Source: Flavobacterium limnosediminis JC2902
GTDB taxonomy: Bacteria; Bacteroidota; Bacteroidia; Flavobacteriales; Flavobacteriaceae
DNA length: 64,000 bases
Direction of reading: 5' to 3'
NCBI RefSeq assembly: GCF_000498535.1
Contig: NZ_AVGG01000003.1
Span: 240,926 to 304,925, forward strand
In this document: one piece after another, positions 51,845 through 59,032 of the stretch
Layout: every line of letters begins with the position of its first letter
Numbering within the stretch: position 1 is the stretch's first letter
Translations under genes and position numbers: made by a program
The notes under the pieces: generated by a model
Databases searched by the model: none
The model's input: only the letters and a program-made list of their open reading frames with translations
What the model was told of the DNA's origin: nothing

Positions 51845-51922
51845 TTCGATTGAATTTTTAAATTAATTAACAAGCCAACGCCAGCAAAAAATGATAAGAG
51901 TTAACCATTGGCTTCAAAAAAT

Positions 51923-52543
51923 TTAGGGCTTTGGTTTACATGTAACAGAGCATGAACTACTAAAAATACCACTTGTAATTGTTACAGTAGGAAGACCTCC
52001 TGAATTAAGACATGAATTAATTTCTGCTTGACAAGGAGGAGTATCATCAAACAATATATTAAGAAGTGTAAAGGTGGGGCCAATCATCCAACACGACACA
52101 CAAAATTTTGCCTCTTCTAATGTTTCAGAATCAGCATAATACTCGATATTTTCGAAAAGTTCACCATTACTAGTTAAAACATTAAACACTATTTTATCCT
52201 CTTCAACTACGATATTTCGAATTTTAAAAAATTCACTACTATCTTCAACATTGGAAACGATGACCTCATTTTCTGTTTCATCAATCACATAATCAATTTC
52301 TTCATCATAGTCGAAATCATATTGCAAACTATCGTTAACATATTTACTATATCCTATTTTATTAATCGTAACCGTCTTATTTTCAAATTCTAAACTTCCA
52401 TATTCAGATGATATTCTTGCAGTTAGATTTGATGACTCATTTTGACTTTTAGTTGGTTCTTCATTCCCCTCATTACTACAAGAAGTCACAACCGATACAG
52501 TAATCAATAGCAATGGAAGTATCTTTAAGAATAATTTTTTCAT
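51923..52543 (-). CDS. Lipoprotein with six-Cys C-terminus, copy A
   Basis: The 206-residue product has lipobox VTSC (Cys22), a Glu/Asn-rich linker, a beta-rich middle (about 45-140) and a Cys-rich tail. Beyond Cys22 the cysteines are 148, 151, 171, 178, 198 and 202, so the pattern is CxxC, then Cx6C, then Cx3C. The tail contains GG-rich TVTITSGIFSSSCSVTC. The paralogue at 52565 keeps the same pattern. No known family is recognised. It is AT-rich compared with its neighbours and sits 21 bp after the other paralogue on the same strand. Confidence 0.85.
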   Translation of the reverse strand: MKKLFLKILPLLLITVSVVTSCSNEGNEEPTKSQNESSNLTARISSEYGSLEFENKTVTINKIGYSKYVNDSLQYDFDYDEEIDYVIDETENEVIVSNVEDSSEFFKIRNIVVEEDKIVFNVLTSNGELFENIEYYADSETLEEAKFCVSCWMIGPTFTLLNILFDDTPPCQAEINSCLNSGGLPTVTITSGIFSSSCSVTCKPKP

Positions 52544-52564
52544 AATTGTATCTTATTTTGATTT

Positions 52565-53185
52565 TTATTTGCAAATCACTGTACACGAAGCGGCTTGAAA
52601 CCAACCATTGTCGATAATCGTAATTGATTTCACACCACCAGATCCACAAGCAGATATAGCTTTATTACAATTTGAATCATACGAATCGGAAGTCATATCT
52701 ACTAAAACACCTGCAACAGTTGTAACAACAATATATACACATTGCCAACAATATTTCCCTTCAGTTAATATTTTTTCATCATTATAAAATTTAATATTGT
52801 ACAACTTTTTACCACTACTCGTTTCCAAATCAAATTTTTCATAACCTTCATGTGATTCAATATTATAAAGTCTAAAAAATTCATTAGTTATTGGATTTTT
52901 AATTATCACATCATCATACTCATCAACTATATCTATATCGGAAAAATTACTATAATTGAATTCATATGAAAGGGTATCATTTTCGTACAAACTTATATTT
53001 GATTCTTCTGAAAATTTGTAAGACACATTTCCGCTTTCAATTGAATAAGTTTGTCCAATTCTACTTGTTTCTGTGACATTCTTTTCATTCTTTACTTCCT
53101 TTACTTCTTTTGCCTCATCACTTGAACAAGAAAAAGTCAATAAACTAAACACAACGAGACCAAAAATCAATACGTTTTTTTTCAT
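52565..53185 (-). CDS. Lipoprotein with six-Cys C-terminus, copy B
   Basis: The 206-residue product has lipobox TFSC (Cys20), a Lys/Glu-rich linker, a beta-rich middle and a Cys-rich tail with cysteines 146, 149, 173, 180, 201 and 205. The tail reads GGVKSITIIDNGWFQAASC then TVIC. The spacing between the CxxC and the next pair differs slightly (23 versus 19 residues), but the rest is as in copy A. The two are obvious tandem paralogues. They lie between the two PhnA-end repeats, next to CPBP proteases. Function unknown. Confidence 0.85.
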   Translation of the reverse strand: MKKNVLIFGLVVFSLLTFSCSSDEAKEVKEVKNEKNVTETSRIGQTYSIESGNVSYKFSEESNISLYENDTLSYEFNYSNFSDIDIVDEYDDVIIKNPITNEFFRLYNIESHEGYEKFDLETSSGKKLYNIKFYNDEKILTEGKYCWQCVYIVVTTVAGVLVDMTSDSYDSNCNKAISACGSGGVKSITIIDNGWFQAASCTVICK

Positions 53186-53635
53186 AATTTTGTTTTAATA
53201 TTTAATTTACAGCAGTCTTACTTTATGTCGCCAAACATTATTAATAGTAAGGCTGCTTTTTTACAATGGTTGAAAACTCTATTCGAATAAAAAGCCCAAC
53301 CTTTCCTTTTTATTCGTTGCCGGTTATTTACTTCAAACCTTAAAACACTCGCCCATTTCAAAGCCTTTTGAAATTCCAACTTTTTAATCGAGGCCTCTTT
53401 TAAAAAGTTCAGCAAAGCAAAAAAAAAAAAAAAAACGGTTGGTCAAAAGAAAAAATACAAATTTACTTACGGTTTTCAAGAATCTCACAAAGCAAAAATA
53501 TTGTGTTAAATATGTTATTTTTTTCCTACAAAACAAAAAGCGTAGTTTTAAGCGGGAAAACCAGAAAAAAAGCCACATATTGTGATGAAAAAAAATATTT
53601 ATTAATCAACAATTTAACAAGTAATGACGTTGCGA
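53186..53635. other. AT-rich spacer with an A17 run
   Basis: No credible gene is seen in these 450 bp; two short minus-strand frames have no clear homology signal. It contains a run of 17 A (53419-53435). A stretch around 53270-53410 reminds me of a dispersed Flavobacterium repeat whose six-frame translation includes words like KGWAFYSNRVFNHC, but I cannot verify this here. The promoter of the two lipoproteins should be in the distal part. Confidence 0.45.
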
Positions 53636-53749
53636 GCGGTACACAACATCAAATTGGTTTGGGACAACGCCGAACAAATTGAAGGAAGAGTGGAAGGACA
53701 GCATATCGTTATCCTTACGCAGTATGTGAAGAAGACGAAGTAATTTCGA
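53636..53749 (+). pseudogene. Direct repeat copy 2: detached 3' end of the PhnA-domain gene
   Basis: This 114-bp copy repeats the last 107 bp of the PhnA-domain gene, plus the stop region, with one substitution at 53677. It lacks the rest of the gene and any start, so it is a fragment. It is followed by a terminator and a CPBP gene in the same order and spacing as at copy 1. Confidence 0.95.
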
Positions 53750-53760
53750 GACTATAAAAT

Positions 53761-53795
53761 AAAAAACCCCGATTCGTTTGAATCGGGGTTTTTTA
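53761..53795. terminator. Terminator after detached PhnA end
   Basis: AAAACCCCGATTC and GAATCGGGGTTTT flank a GTTT loop. It is a near copy of the terminator at 50917-50949, with different loop and closing bases. It also ends the CPBP copy B transcript. Confidence 0.9.
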
Positions 53796-53797
53796 TT

Positions 53798-54694
53798 TTA
53801 ATTTTTAATAACCATTTCTTCCTCCTGAAGCAGCTCTATAAGGGCTGCGACATTTCTTTTATCATCCTTGAATTCGATGGTAAAATTATAGCGTGCCACT
53901 GGAACAATTGAAGAATACTTCCCTTTTAAATTAGAATCATATAAAGCCACATCTAAAAGTGATTTAATTGTTGTATTCTTGCCAATAACTTTATCAGGTT
54001 CATAATTGACTGTAGTGTTATTGGAATCCAAAACCGGCACCTGCTGATAGGAAATTTTCACATTATCTTTTTCAATCACCGTTGTTTCCTCCGAAACAAA
54101 CTGAAGGTTTATAAGAAAATTGGTTAGTAACACTAAATTCAAGGCGCCATGAAAAACCATAGCCATCGTTAACCTGCTGTTGATTGTAATCCACGTAAAA
54201 AGCAAACCCCATGCGATTTGCGTCAATACATACGGATTCAATTGACCGATAAAATCTTCGGCGCTGTAATGAATCAACCCAAAAACAACCGCATTTGTGA
54301 TAACAAAAAGAACAAAAATTATATTGTTTTTAAACTTAGAATAAAGCGTTATCAGGACTAAAAAAATCAGCGCATTGGCCATGGCAAAACCAATGGAATA
54401 ATTCGAGTAAAGCACCAGACTTGTATAGGATAAAAATCCAACTAAAGCAACCTTTTTCAATTTGCTATTATTGGAAAAGAACCCTCTAAAGGAAAATTCT
54501 TCCAGAACGGGAGCAACAACGGAACCAAATACCATTAAAACAAGTATATGTTTTCCATCAAACTGACTGACTCTGCTAGCAGGCAAATCAACATCTAAAA
54601 AAATAATCATCAGACCAAAAACAGCGAGTAAACTAATCGCTAAAACGGGTATCCAGTTGTGACGGAAATTTGCAATTTTTTTTAACATAAGCAT
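53798..54694 (-). CDS. CPBP-family intramembrane protease, copy B
   Basis: The 298-residue protein is a paralogue of copy A at 50954 with the same motifs EEFSFR, FGLIHY and FHGALN, same helix number, and the same C-terminal soluble segment (VARYNFTIEFKDDKRN). Most changes lie in the membrane helices and the loop after helix 1. The ATG at 54694 or one two codons on (54688) can start it. The stop codon offset to copy A is 2844 bp, matching the PhnA-end repeat. It is convergent with the detached PhnA end. Confidence 0.92.
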   Translation of the reverse strand: MLMLKKIANFRHNWIPVLAISLLAVFGLMIIFLDVDLPASRVSQFDGKHILVLMVFGSVVAPVLEEFSFRGFFSNNSKLKKVALVGFLSYTSLVLYSNYSIGFAMANALIFLVLITLYSKFKNNIIFVLFVITNAVVFGLIHYSAEDFIGQLNPYVLTQIAWGLLFTWITINSRLTMAMVFHGALNLVLLTNFLINLQFVSEETTVIEKDNVKISYQQVPVLDSNNTTVNYEPDKVIGKNTTIKSLLDVALYDSNLKGKYSSIVPVARYNFTIEFKDDKRNVAALIELLQEEEMVIKN

Positions 54695-54704
54695 TTTTTA
54701 AAAA

Positions 54705-54732
54705 ATAAAATCCGACTAAGATAAGTCGGATT
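54705..54732 (-). terminator. Terminator after gene 54774
   Basis: AATCCGACT and AGTCGGATT flank an AAGATA loop, with a T-rich stretch on the minus strand. It isolates the CPBP copy B gene from the gene at 54774. Confidence 0.8.
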
Positions 54733-54773
54733 GCAATATTACGTTTAATCTTATAAAAAGCAAATTCTAATTT

Positions 54774-55151
54774 TTATTGTGGTACAAGCTGAACCATAAC
54801 ATTTTGCGGAATAACATGACAAACATCCGCGGTAACAACAATGGTTTCAGAAGTATAAGTCTGATAGCCTTCTTTGGAAACCGTCAGCACATAACTGCCT
54901 TGTCGTTCCCAGGCACCGGAAAAAATATCCGAACCGGGGATAAGTTCCAGTGTTTCAATATAAGTTCCTTCCGTAGCCACTACAGTAACGCTTTCGGTCA
55001 GCACCGCATGAGTCACGGCGTCATGAACCGTAACATTGAGTCCGGCTCTCGCCTCTTGGGTACAATTCACCTGGCCGTTATCATCGTCATCGTTGCATTG
55101 ATTGGCCATCAGAAAAGGAAACAGGCACAGCAACAGGAGTATCTTTTTCAT
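54774..55151 (-). CDS. Small lipoprotein with carboxypeptidase-regulatory-like domain
   Basis: I use the ATG at 55151 (MKKILLLLCLFPFL), giving 125 residues. The signal peptide ends near residue 18 (MANQC may be a lipobox-like site, Cys20). The rest is one Ig-like regulatory domain ('GLNVTVHDAVTHAVLTESV', then 'GSYVLTVSKEGYQTY'). It resembles the N-terminal domain of SusC proteins but stands alone. It is flanked by terminators and is a single gene. Likely a periplasmic or surface beta-sandwich of unknown use. Confidence 0.78.
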   Translation of the reverse strand: MKKILLLLCLFPFLMANQCNDDDDNGQVNCTQEARAGLNVTVHDAVTHAVLTESVTVVATEGTYIETLELIPGSDIFSGAWERQGSYVLTVSKEGYQTYTSETIVVTADVCHVIPQNVMVQLVPQ

Positions 55152-55187
55152 CAGCAAACGCTTTAAATTCTCATATAAAATTGCATA

Positions 55188-55214
55188 AAAAAACCGACTT
55201 ATGAAAGTCGGTTT
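55188..55214 (-). terminator. Terminator of the ALDH7 gene
   Basis: AAACCGACTT and AAGTCGGTTT flank an ATGA loop, with an A run on the outer side giving minus-strand T. It follows the stop codon at 55236. Confidence 0.85.
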
Positions 55215-55235
55215 CTCTTTATTTATGACAATCGA

Positions 55236-56786
55236 TTAAAAATCAAATTTGATTCCCTGCGCTAACGGAAGCGCCGTTCCGTAGTTAATCGTATTGGTTT
55301 GTCTTCTCATGTAGGCTTTCCAGGCATCTGATCCTGACTCACGGCCACCACCGGTTTCTTTTTCACCACCAAAAGCACCACCAATTTCCGCACCGGAAGT
55401 TCCGATGTTTACGTTAGCGATACCACAATCGGATCCGGCAGCAGAAAGGAACAATTCCATTTCTCTCATGTTGTTGGTAAAGATGGATGATGATAATCCT
55501 TGAGGCACACCGTTTTGAATTGCAATTGCTTCCTCAATCGTGCTGTATTTCATCACATACAATACCGGAGCAAAGGTTTCGTGCTGAACGATTTCGAATT
55601 CGTTTTTCGCTTCGATGATGCATGGTTTTACGTAACAACCGCTTTCGTAACCTTCACCTTCCAGAACACCGCCTTCAACGATGATTCTTCCGCCTTCGGC
55701 TTTCGCTTTTTCAATTGCGTTTAAGTAATCCTGAACGGCACCTTTATCAATAAGTGGTCCAACGTGGTTGTTTTCGTCTAATGGGTTTCCGATTTTCAAT
55801 TGTCCGTAAGCGTTTTTCAACACCTCTAACGTCTTGTCGTATACACTTTCGTGGATGATTAAACGACGGGTTGAAGTACAACGCTGTCCTGCAGTACCTA
55901 CCGCTCCGAATACCGCTCCTACCAATACCATGGATAAATCGGCGTTTTCTGAAACGATGATCGCATTGTTACCTCCCAATTCAAGGATAGTATTTCCGAA
56001 ACGTTCCGCCACCGTTTTTGATACGTGACGACCGATTCTTGTGGAACCTGTGAACGATACCAACGGAATACGTTTGTCGTTATTGATTAAATCCCCAGAT
56101 TCGTTACCAACTACTAAACAGCTGATACCTTCCGGAAGATTATTTCTTTCCAAAACCGTTTGGATGATGTTTTGACAAGCCACACCACACAAAGGTGTTT
56201 TTGAACTTGGTTTCCAGATACAAACGTCACCGCAAATCCAAGCCAACATAGTGTTCCAAGACCAAACGGCTACCGGGAAATTGAACGCCGAAATGATTCC
56301 GACAATTCCGAACGGATGCCATTGCTCGTACATTCTGTGCATCGGACGTTCAGAGTGCATCGTTAAACCGTGCAGCTGACGGGACAATCCTACTGCAAAA
56401 TCACAGATGTCAATCATTTCCTGAACTTCGCCAAGACCTTCCTGAAGGCTTTTTCCCATTTCAAAAGAAACCAGTTTACCAAGGGCTTCTTTATTTTTAC
56501 GCAACTCCTCACCCATTTGGCGAACGATTTCACCACGTTTCGGAGCCGGCAGCAAACGCCATGTTTTGAACGCTTCTTCTGCTGCGCTCATGGCCGTTTC
56601 GTAATCTTCTTTGGTCGAAGATTTTACCTTTCCGATCAATTCGCCCGTTACCGGAGAATACGATTCGATAATTTTCCCGTTGGAAAACCAGTTGGAACCT
56701 GTGGAAGTTCCTTCATTTATTTCTTTTAAGCCCAGTTGTGCCAAGGCTTCCTGAATACCAAATTGGTCTACTGCTGTTGTTATCAT
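55236..56786 (-). CDS. ALDH7-type aldehyde dehydrogenase (likely aminoadipate-semialdehyde dehydrogenase)
   Basis: The 516-residue enzyme belongs to the ALDH7 branch (antiquitin, AmaB). The catalytic Cys lies in GTAGQRCTSTRR and the general-base Glu in ILELGGNNAIIV. The NAD site appears as SFTGSTRIG. The family oxidises alpha-aminoadipate semialdehyde / piperideine-6-carboxylate in lysine breakdown, but also other aldehydes. A lysine route is inferred from the family only; no other lysine gene is nearby. It lies upstream of the 3-hydroxyanthranilate dioxygenase gene on the same strand, though not adjoining closely (123 bp). It has its own promoter box and terminator. Confidence 0.92.
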   Translation of the reverse strand: MITTAVDQFGIQEALAQLGLKEINEGTSTGSNWFSNGKIIESYSPVTGELIGKVKSSTKEDYETAMSAAEEAFKTWRLLPAPKRGEIVRQMGEELRKNKEALGKLVSFEMGKSLQEGLGEVQEMIDICDFAVGLSRQLHGLTMHSERPMHRMYEQWHPFGIVGIISAFNFPVAVWSWNTMLAWICGDVCIWKPSSKTPLCGVACQNIIQTVLERNNLPEGISCLVVGNESGDLINNDKRIPLVSFTGSTRIGRHVSKTVAERFGNTILELGGNNAIIVSENADLSMVLVGAVFGAVGTAGQRCTSTRRLIIHESVYDKTLEVLKNAYGQLKIGNPLDENNHVGPLIDKGAVQDYLNAIEKAKAEGGRIIVEGGVLEGEGYESGCYVKPCIIEAKNEFEIVQHETFAPVLYVMKYSTIEEAIAIQNGVPQGLSSSIFTNNMREMELFLSAAGSDCGIANVNIGTSGAEIGGAFGGEKETGGGRESGSDAWKAYMRRQTNTINYGTALPLAQGIKFDF

Positions 56787-56821
56787 TATTATTATTTAAG
56801 TCGGTTTTTTTATATTTTTTG

Positions 56822-56829
56822 CAAAGCTA
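56822..56829 (-). promoter_or_regulatory. Bacteroidota -7 box (TAGCTTTG, minus strand)
   Basis: On the minus strand this reads TAGCTTTG, a TAnnTTTG match, 35 nt before the ALDH7 ATG at 56786. Confidence 0.55.
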
Positions 56830-56909
56830 CGTTTTTTTGTTAAATAAATAATATTCTATTCGTTAAAACTAACCAAAAGAAAATCAGGTATTTACCCCAA
56901 AAACAGGTG

Positions 56910-57446
56910 TCACTTTGCCACGAAACGCTGATCGGTTTCCATTACCGTACCGCATTCCGTACAGGTCCGCAGGCTTTCCGAATTGTAGAAATGCTGAAAA
57001 TGCGGCAGAAAATCCTTTTCGATGTCGTTCAGTTCAAAGTAAACCTCATACAATTTATGATTGCAATGCTCACAATGCCAGAGCAATCCGTCAGTAAAAC
57101 CTCTTCCGGCTCTTTTTCTTTCGATGACCAAACCGATCGAACCTTCACTGCGCACAGGCGAATGCGGTACACGGGCAGGGTGAAGATACATGTCACCTGC
57201 TTTCAGTTTCATTTCCTTACGCTGACCATCTTCCTGAATAATTACTTTTATATTACCTTCCAATTGGTAAAACAATTCTTCAGTTTCATTGTAATGGTAG
57301 TCTTTACGCGCATTTGGCCCGGCGACTATCATCACAATATAATCTTCGGATTCTACGTAAATATTCTTATTACCTACCGGCGGTTTGAGTAAATGTCGGT
57401 TTTCATCAATCCACTGATTGAGGTTGAAGGGTTTTTGGATAGCCAT
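56910..57446 (-). CDS. nbaC: 3-Hydroxyanthranilate 3,4-dioxygenase
   Basis: This cupin enzyme opens the ring of 3-hydroxyanthranilate in the kynurenine route to quinolinate (NAD) or in tryptophan breakdown. In the 178-residue protein the iron ligands are His51, Glu57 and His95, and substrate-binding Arg47 and Arg99 are present, as in the family. A C-terminal rubredoxin-like pair is also complete: C125-x2-C128 and C162-x2-C165. This is a bacterial type with the extra metal site. The gene is single; no kynureninase or kynurenine hydroxylase is in the window. Its product is cytoplasmic. Confidence 0.96.
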   Translation of the reverse strand: MAIQKPFNLNQWIDENRHLLKPPVGNKNIYVESEDYIVMIVAGPNARKDYHYNETEELFYQLEGNIKVIIQEDGQRKEMKLKAGDMYLHPARVPHSPVRSEGSIGLVIERKRAGRGFTDGLLWHCEHCNHKLYEVYFELNDIEKDFLPHFQHFYNSESLRTCTECGTVMETDQRFVAK

Positions 57447-57480
57447 ATTTTTACTTTTTGCTGAGCTAATTTACGAAAAT

Positions 57481-57504
57481 AAAAAGGCCGACTTTCGCCG
57501 ACCT
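57481..57504 (-). terminator. Terminator after the exported nuclease gene
   Basis: On the minus strand AGGTCGGC and GTCGGCCT pair (two G-T pairs) around a GAAA loop, followed by a T run. It ends the 57513 transcript before nbaC. Confidence 0.8.
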
Positions 57505-57512
57505 CATTATTT

Positions 57513-58613
57513 TTATTTTGCTTCTTTTATCAAGTAAATATACACCGGGAAGTGATCACTGAAACCGACTTCTGTTAAAGTATGTCGCAATGGATATCCC
57601 TTATATTGCCCTGTAGTAGTAATCAGGAAAGGTTTGTTGTAAATACCCGCTTTCCAGTATTTCCATGAGGAGTAATCATTTTTAATCAACGGTTCGGTAA
57701 CCATGATGATATCGAAGATATCCCACGCATCACGATATCCGATGGTTCCCATTCCCTGATTGGCCATATTTTCGAAAGGATTGTAAACACCCAATGGTTT
57801 CACATCATTCTTTTTCCCTTTGGCACCAATTACTTCTCTGACACTTTTATTAAAACTGCCATCATTCAAATCACCAAGAATGATCACTTTCGCATCGGGT
57901 TTGATACGTTGCAATGAATCCGTTATCTTCTTAGTTAAGGCCGCAGCCGCTTCTCTCAAAGGAGCACTTTTCTTTTCACCACCCGAACGCGAAGGCCAGT
58001 GACAAACAATCACATTAATTTCTTCTCCGTCTAATAAACCGGTAACCAACAATTGGTCGCGGGTGTAGATTCTTTTGGTTTTGACATCTGCCTGTGAATT
58101 ATCATCTGTCTTTTCTTCCGAATCTTTTTTATCTTTCTTATCACCGTTTTTTTCATAAATCATCAAGGGGATGTTTTTATAACTCAACGGTTGGAAATTT
58201 TTCTTTTTATAAAGCAAAGCCACGTCGATTCCTCGTTTGTCAGGCGAATCGAAATGCACAATACCATAATCTTTGTCGATTAATTTTGGCTGTTTTACCA
58301 AATCTTCCAGAACACCTCTGTTTTCGATTTCACTTCCACCAATCAAAACCGGAGATTCCTTCTGATGGTCGCCGGTTCCCAATTCAGCCAAAACCCGGCT
58401 TAAGTTTTCAAGTTTCTTTTTATACTTCTCAGCAGTCCAGTTTTGCGCTCCGTTCGGCAGCCATTCCTCATCGTTGTTTGCCTGGTTTATGGTATCGAAA
58501 AGGTTTTCAAAATTGTAAAACGCGACTGTCTGCACAGCAAATTTTTTATCTTGTGCAGTAACTGAAAGTCCACTCAGAAACAAAACGAACAGAATAACAA
58601 TTCTATTTCTCAT
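57513..58613 (-). CDS. Exported endonuclease/exonuclease/phosphatase-family protein
   Basis: The 366-residue protein has a signal peptide (residues 1-20, SVTAQ) and an EEP (DNase I/exonuclease III) fold. Conserved elements include FYNFENLFDT at the start, GGSEIENRG, the GDLNDGSFNKS metal motif and the final SDHFPVYIYL with catalytic His. Such enzymes cut nucleic acid or hydrolyse phosphodiesters; exported Bacteroidota members may free phosphate from DNA. It is divergent from the TonB receptor operon, with the promoter region of both in the 420-bp gap. Confidence 0.9.
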   Translation of the reverse strand: MRNRIVILFVLFLSGLSVTAQDKKFAVQTVAFYNFENLFDTINQANNDEEWLPNGAQNWTAEKYKKKLENLSRVLAELGTGDHQKESPVLIGGSEIENRGVLEDLVKQPKLIDKDYGIVHFDSPDKRGIDVALLYKKKNFQPLSYKNIPLMIYEKNGDKKDKKDSEEKTDDNSQADVKTKRIYTRDQLLVTGLLDGEEINVIVCHWPSRSGGEKKSAPLREAAAALTKKITDSLQRIKPDAKVIILGDLNDGSFNKSVREVIGAKGKKNDVKPLGVYNPFENMANQGMGTIGYRDAWDIFDIIMVTEPLIKNDYSSWKYWKAGIYNKPFLITTTGQYKGYPLRHTLTEVGFSDHFPVYIYLIKEAK

Positions 58614-59032
58614 AAGGTAATAATCTATTTATATTGAACACAACTTTTTTAGAAGTCAGTCAGTGTCTAAGTGCTTACAACCAAACGAATAGCCGGTAAA
58701 AACAACAAAAAACCATCAATGACTTTTTATTTTCGGGCAACAAATGTAACACAATAATGCTAAAATGTTTATTTTCTGTAGTGTTAATAAATTTTTATTA
58801 AACATATTGAAGTCCGTTTAAAAAATACTACACATGCAAATTACTGACTAACAGTGTATTAAATTCCTATTAAATCGAATATCTCACAAATTGTGAAAAA
58901 TTTATGATTAAGTTATGATTAAGATATTGAAAATTTATAACAAGATCATTGCAAGTTGTTGTAAAACATGTAAATTTGCGCCCCTTTGTATCTTATTCTT
59001 TAATAAACAAGGGATTAACCTTAATTTTTAAT
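58614..59032 (+). promoter_or_regulatory. Intergenic region with TonB-receptor promoter (TTG-19-TAAATTTG)
   Basis: No gene is seen here. TTG at 58949-58951 and TAAATTTG at 58971-58978 are 19 nt apart, the Bacteroidota sigma-A spacing. The leader to the receptor ATG at 59033 is about 45-50 nt. The promoter for the divergent nuclease gene should be in 58614-58700. AT content is high. Confidence 0.65.

Noticed and set aside
53218..53578. Two short minus-strand frames between the lipoprotein pair and the PhnA fragment
   Set aside because: The composition is skewed by poly-A/T and there is no domain or promoter. They may be part of a dispersed repeat rather than genes.
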